Below are positions 60,346 through 64,000 of a stretch of DNA of 64,000 bases, piece after piece. Made by a program: the position numbers and the translations under genes. Within the stretch, counting starts at the first letter, position 1. Each line of letters begins with the position of its first letter. Under the pieces are notes generated by a model. It did not search any database, was not told the origin of the DNA, and was given only the letters and a program-made list of their open reading frames with translations. The DNA lies in NCBI GenBank assembly GCA_000934455.1, contig KN889392.1, positions 1 through 64,000 of the forward strand. Direction: 5' to 3'. Origin of the DNA: Apostichopus parvimensis (lineage: Eukaryota; Echinodermata; Holothuroidea; Aspidochirotida; Stichopodidae).

Positions 60346-63300
60346 GTGAGTAGCAAGTTTTACTAATCGCTGGGTCTTCGAAGTAGAGATGAAAAAGAAA
60401 ATATGAAACATTGGTGTCGTGTGTACATGCATATATACTACACTGATTGTATGAATAAAGTCTGGCCTATACTGTTATGAGGAGCGGATGCACATACATG
60501 GCATACCATACTTACTAGGCCAATTCTACAGGCTCTTGTGTAAACAGTGCACTGCAAAATAATCGTTGCAGGAAATTATTTTATGGTCATTCATAGCAAA
60601 ATGCTATGCAAGAACAAGAAATATGTTATGCAGAAGTAAAGATGTTTGTCATTCCCTTATCCTATACACAGAACCTTAGTATGCCTTGCAATATTGCATG
60701 ATGATAGGCCTAGCATTGTTGATGAATTATGATACAATGAAACGCCCAGTTATTTCTCCTTGTGTAAGAAATTTCCCAAATCGTTAACTTTCTGACTTCA
60801 GCAATGTTTAACCTACGTATACAGAGGTGTTATTCAAGTTTTGACTTAAATCTTATGAAACTTTGGGCAATTTCCGTAGAAGTAACTTCTTCACTAATGT
60901 CATTTGAGTTAAGTTCGTATTATTGAGCAGTCTATATCAATGTGTGGAATGCATATGAAATTCCATGTGCTCAACCACAATAAGTTAGTAATTTGGTATT
61001 TATGGATCGAGTAATGACTAAAACATACTATATCAGAGCACTCTGAGAAATTTACTACTGGGACTAATGTGGCATTGCCGTGGTTAAATCCAAAATTTTC
61101 CCAAAGCTAACCATAATTTTTTAGAATAAAATTAATTTATTTCATCTCAATGTATTTTCTTCAAATTTTCTTTATTTTTCTCCCAGTGGATGATTTAAAT
61201 CTGGAGGGCATACATGCCATTGATTCTCCTGGAAGCCCTGTGGACATAGTAGACCAGCTTGATATTAATTTAGGTTAGTTTTACTTTTATTGTTTAATGT
61301 TCTTACAATTTGACTGTTACTTTAATGGGTAGTTTTATCTTTTGAACAAGGAGGAAGAATATATGGCTGAAGAGAGTGGTTTAACATTTTGAATAAAGAA
61401 AGTTCACACATAAACTCAGAAGTATATATCAATGCATTTATCTGATTACGGCAACAATGACTAAGGACTTAGACAGCATTGTAACTGAAAGGAAAAATAT
61501 CTGGACATTTCCCACAAGAGTAATTGAATTTTTGTTCATAATTTACCTGAAGTTTTAGTTTAGTTTTGTTGCATGATCTTAGCTCCTCCACCCCCCCCCC
61601 CCCTCTTCCACCAACCACCTTGTCTGCAAACTGAACAAGCTGCTTTGGCATTAAACCTGCTGTAGATATATTTACTGGTGGTTTAACAAAATATGCTATT
61701 GAACTATTTGTAAGTTAAGCAATTAGCTCACAGTGTTACAGAAACGAAACAAAGTTCCAGAGTTTTCAAGAAAGGTTATTTTTGTTAATCAAATTCCATT
61801 TTCATTTCCAACAGAGGAAGGTGAAGAAATTTACCTCATCGAATCTGAATCCAAAGACGATGCGAAGTTGAAAGAGTTAATGCAGGTACATCACTCGTTG
61901 AGTTGAAGAAAACAATGAATATGCATGAACAAAACTATGATATGAAATATGAATGGCAATTCAAATCTATTTGATTGACATTTTTGTTTTAATCATAATA
62001 CAATTAAGATGATTGGCAGTTGCTCCAGGTGCCATTGTGGAAATCATTGTAAGACCAAAAACATATAATAATAATTTGGACAATGAATTAGAACAAAACT
62101 TTCAGAAACATTTTTAAAGGAAAACTTGTACTCAATTCCCACCATTAATAGCAGGGATATTAATTGATCTTGTATTCTATAGAAAAATTAGATGCAAAAT
62201 GGGGAAATTACTATACAAATGCAACTATTTATATATATATACATAGAGAGAGAGAGAGAGAGAGCCGTGTTTGCACACAGGAAATATATAATTTTCAGTG
62301 TTTTATGGGAAGCAAAGTGGACAAACCTCAAAGCTGCTATGCAAAATGTGAATATTCAATTGTATCCATGATTTGGTGTATGAATTAAGTTTTAATGTAA
62401 CAGAATTCATGACGTTTTACACATATCCGTCAAATTTTTCACACCAACTGTTATTGTAATATTGTTATATTTTTCTCAATATTCCAGGTATTGAAAGAAT
62501 GGATCTCAGAAGAACTCAAAGAGCAGCGGATCATTATCAGAAATTTAGAAGAAGATCTTCACGATGGACAAATTCTTGGAAATCTTGTTGGTAAGAAATC
62601 TAGGGTTGAATCCAGGATTTTATATAGGAGGGTTAGTGTGGCCTTGTAATCATTGAAGCCAACTCTCCATGTAGGATGGGTGGGGGGGGGAGGGGTTGTC
62701 TGGGAGCACCCTCACCCAGGTCTAAATGCAATGTTGTGCTAACAACTAGTCTTGAATGTTTGTGAGAGGTTGAAGGCGGAGGAATGTACACCCATGGGGT
62801 TTAACAGCCTGCTAAATGCGTCGACTATGTACCTTGTATTGAGCGAAACTCTATTTGCAGCTTATTTTTATCTCCAAGAACAAGGTAAAAAACGTTTCCA
62901 GAAGGGGGAGCCAAGGCCCCTCTCGATGAATCATCCATTTCATGGTTTGTTGATATCTTTCAGAGAAATTGTCCGGTGTGAAACTGGAAGTAAGAGAAGT
63001 GATGCAGTCTGAGGTTTTCCAGAAGCAGAAACTGACGAGGGTTTTGGAAATGGTTAATCAACAAATGAATATGCAACGTTGGACAAAGTTAAAATGGAGT
63101 GTGGACAGTGAGTACATCAACTTTTAATTTAATTTTTCATTTTCAATCTTGATATTTTGATCTCAATGACATATGAAAGCTCAGTCATGTACATCATGTG
63201 GCAGTCACTGTTCACTTTGGAGATCTCAAAGTGGTGTACACAACACCTTTAATTGGGGCAAAGTGAGCAAGAGATGTTGCATCTTTGAAAATGCCAGTAA

Positions 63301-63819
63301 GGAAAAATACCAGTAAGACCAACAAAAAAAAACAGATCCTCCTTGCATCTTGAAATACTGTATCTGGTCCCCTTTGACATTTGGCAGTAAATTATTGTGA
63401 CATTATTGAAGACTGTATTTTGTCGCTCTAGAATTATATTTGTTGGTAGTGTTTGATGGGATGTGTGGATAAGATAGACTGTATCTATGTATATGCACAA
63501 TGTAGCATCTTATTTTACTTTTAAAGTCAGCTATTGGCCTTCATATGCCTCTTCGTATATAATCAGCCAATCGATGTTCTCCTTTCTTTCACTTTGTTTG
63601 TTTGTTCCTGTCAGTAAATTCTTTGCTCTTTAATTCTTCCTTTACAAATTTCCAGTCAAGATTTTTGATTTTACGTACCATTTTGGGGATTTTATTTTCC
63701 CAGGTATCCATTCTAGGAATCTAATTGCCATTCTTCATCTCCTGGTGGCTTTAGCGTTTCATTTCAAAGCTCCGATCAGGATACCAGAATATGTGGAAGC
63801 TAAAGCAGTTTACATCCAG
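60237..63819 (+). CDS. PARVA: Parvin (alpha/beta-parvin family), 5' part, six exons; gene continues past the window
   Basis: Joins: 60237-60345, 61187-61273, 61815-61885, 62488-62590, 62964-63107, 63704-63819, and on beyond 64000. The 630 nt seen encode 210 residues. All junctions are GT-AG and in frame. The N-terminus is Lys/Ser/Pro-rich (1-36), followed by an acidic linker to about 85, then the first calponin-homology domain (about 86-200). Characteristic strings are KLKELMQVLKEWI, EDLHDGQILGNLVEKLSG, LKWSVDSIHSRNLIAILHLL and RIPEYV. Human alpha-parvin has KLQELMKVLIDWI and IKWNVDSVHAKSLVAILHLL. Parvins sit in focal adhesions and bind ILK and paxillin through CH2, which lies outside the window. 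Invertebrates usually have one parvin, so the alpha symbol is only nominal. Confidence 0.94.
61187..61273 (+). CDS. PARVA: Parvin coding exon 2 (linker)
   Basis: The acceptor is CCCAG and the donor GTTAGT. It encodes DDLNLEGIHAIDSPGSPVDI, comparable to human EEGMNAINLPLSP. Confidence 0.9.
61815..61885 (+). CDS. PARVA: Parvin coding exon 3
   Basis: The acceptor is AACAG and the donor GTACAT. It encodes the acidic segment EEGEEIYLIES followed by DDAKLKELMQ, the lead-in to CH1. Confidence 0.92.
62230..62266. repeat. Compound microsatellite (TA)n(GA)n
   Basis: TATATATATATACATAGAGA continues as a GA run of about ten dinucleotides. It lies in parvin intron 3. Confidence 0.9.
62488..62590 (+). CDS. 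PARVA: Parvin coding exon 4 (CH1 start)
   Basis: The acceptor is TCCAG and the donor GTAAGA. It encodes VLKEWISEELKEQRIIIRNL then EEDLHDGQILGNLV. It matches human VLIDWINDVLVGERIIVKDL. Confidence 0.95.
62964..63107 (+). CDS. PARVA: Parvin coding exon 5 (CH1 middle)
   Basis: The acceptor is TTCAG and the donor GTGAGT. It encodes EKLSGVKLEVREV, FQKQKLTRVLEMVN and LKWSVD. It matches human EKLESEKLNVAEV and KQKLQTVLEKIN. Confidence 0.95.
63704..63819 (+). CDS. PARVA: Parvin coding exon 6 (CH1 end)
   Basis: The acceptor is CCCAG and the donor GTAAGA. It encodes IHSRNLIAILHLLVALAFHF then KAPIRIPEYV. It matches human VHAKSLVAILHLLVALSQYF. The coding sequence continues outside the window. Confidence 0.95.
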
Positions 63820-63834
63820 GTAAGAAGAAGGAAG

Positions 63835-64000
63835 TAGTCAGTAAACTGGTAATGAAATAGTCCGTAAAATGGGAATGAAATAGTCCATAAAGTGGGAACG
63901 AAACAGTCCGTAGAATGGGAAGGAAATAGTCCATAAAGTGGGAATAAAATAGTCCATAAAAGTGGGAATGAAACAGTCCGTAAAATGGAAACGAAATAGC
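63835..64000. repeat. 23-bp tandem repeat at the window end
   Basis: The unit is GAAATAGTCCATAAAGTGGGAAT, or variants with CGTAAAATGG, in about seven copies that run off the window end. It starts about 15 bp after the donor of parvin exon 6. Confidence 0.92.

Larger units (their letters stand above)
60346..63703. other. Parvin introns 1-5
   Basis: Introns are 60346-61186, 61274-61814, 61886-62487, 62591-62963 and 63108-63703. Visible features are a poly-C run near 61588, a (TA)(GA) microsatellite near 62230-62265 and a G run near 62683. No gene or element is recognised. Confidence 0.75.

Overview
The window is animal nuclear DNA: AT-rich, intron-rich, with canonical GT-AG splicing, SINEs, microsatellites and minisatellites, and a 50-base assembly gap. 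Gene content and protein similarity point to an invertebrate, most likely a marine deuterostome such as an echinoderm. That placement is inference, because no species-specific marker can be read. Three conserved protein-coding genes account for all the convincing coding sequence. I assembled them exon by exon, and every junction keeps reading frame.

(1) 2153-44905, plus strand: ARID2/BAF200, the PBAF-type SWI/SNF subunit. It has 18 coding exons and 2206 codons. The order is ARID domain, armadillo-like helical region, RFX-like DNA-binding domain, a very long disordered Q/P/S-rich exon of 4.2 kb, two C2H2-type zinc fingers and the conserved ARID2 C-terminus. (2) 51748-59135, minus strand: PWP1, a WD40 ribosome-biogenesis and chromatin protein. 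It has 12 coding exons and 489 codons, and converges on ARID2. (3) 60237 to beyond the window end, plus strand: a parvin, the focal-adhesion adaptor that works with ILK and PINCH. The first six coding exons are present and cover the N-terminus and CH1. PWP1 and parvin are divergent, with start codons 1.1 kb apart, so they probably share a promoter region.

The rest is intron and intergenic sequence. Intron 1 of ARID2 holds a LINE C-terminal remnant. Intron 2 holds a 12-bp minisatellite split by a solo LTR with a 4-bp target duplication. Intron 3 (10.8 kb) has no recognisable gene. Intron 5 carries a GT-rich minisatellite. Intron 7 has a 0.63-kb duplication across the gap, a 16-bp repeat, a 62-bp minisatellite with a tRNA A-box-like motif, and a small antisense ORF of unknown nature. 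Intron 9 starts with a 152-bp tandem duplication that copies the splice donor. Introns 11 and 14 contain tRNA-derived SINEs. The 6.8-kb ARID2-PWP1 intergenic region holds a 183-bp satellite and a hairpin-like inverted repeat.

The genes do not form a pathway. ARID2 (chromatin remodelling), PWP1 (rRNA synthesis) and parvin (integrin-actin linkage) are housekeeping neighbours. I found no convincing undescribed system. The most useful leads are the repeat structures, the duplicated splice donor and the unexplained antisense ORF.
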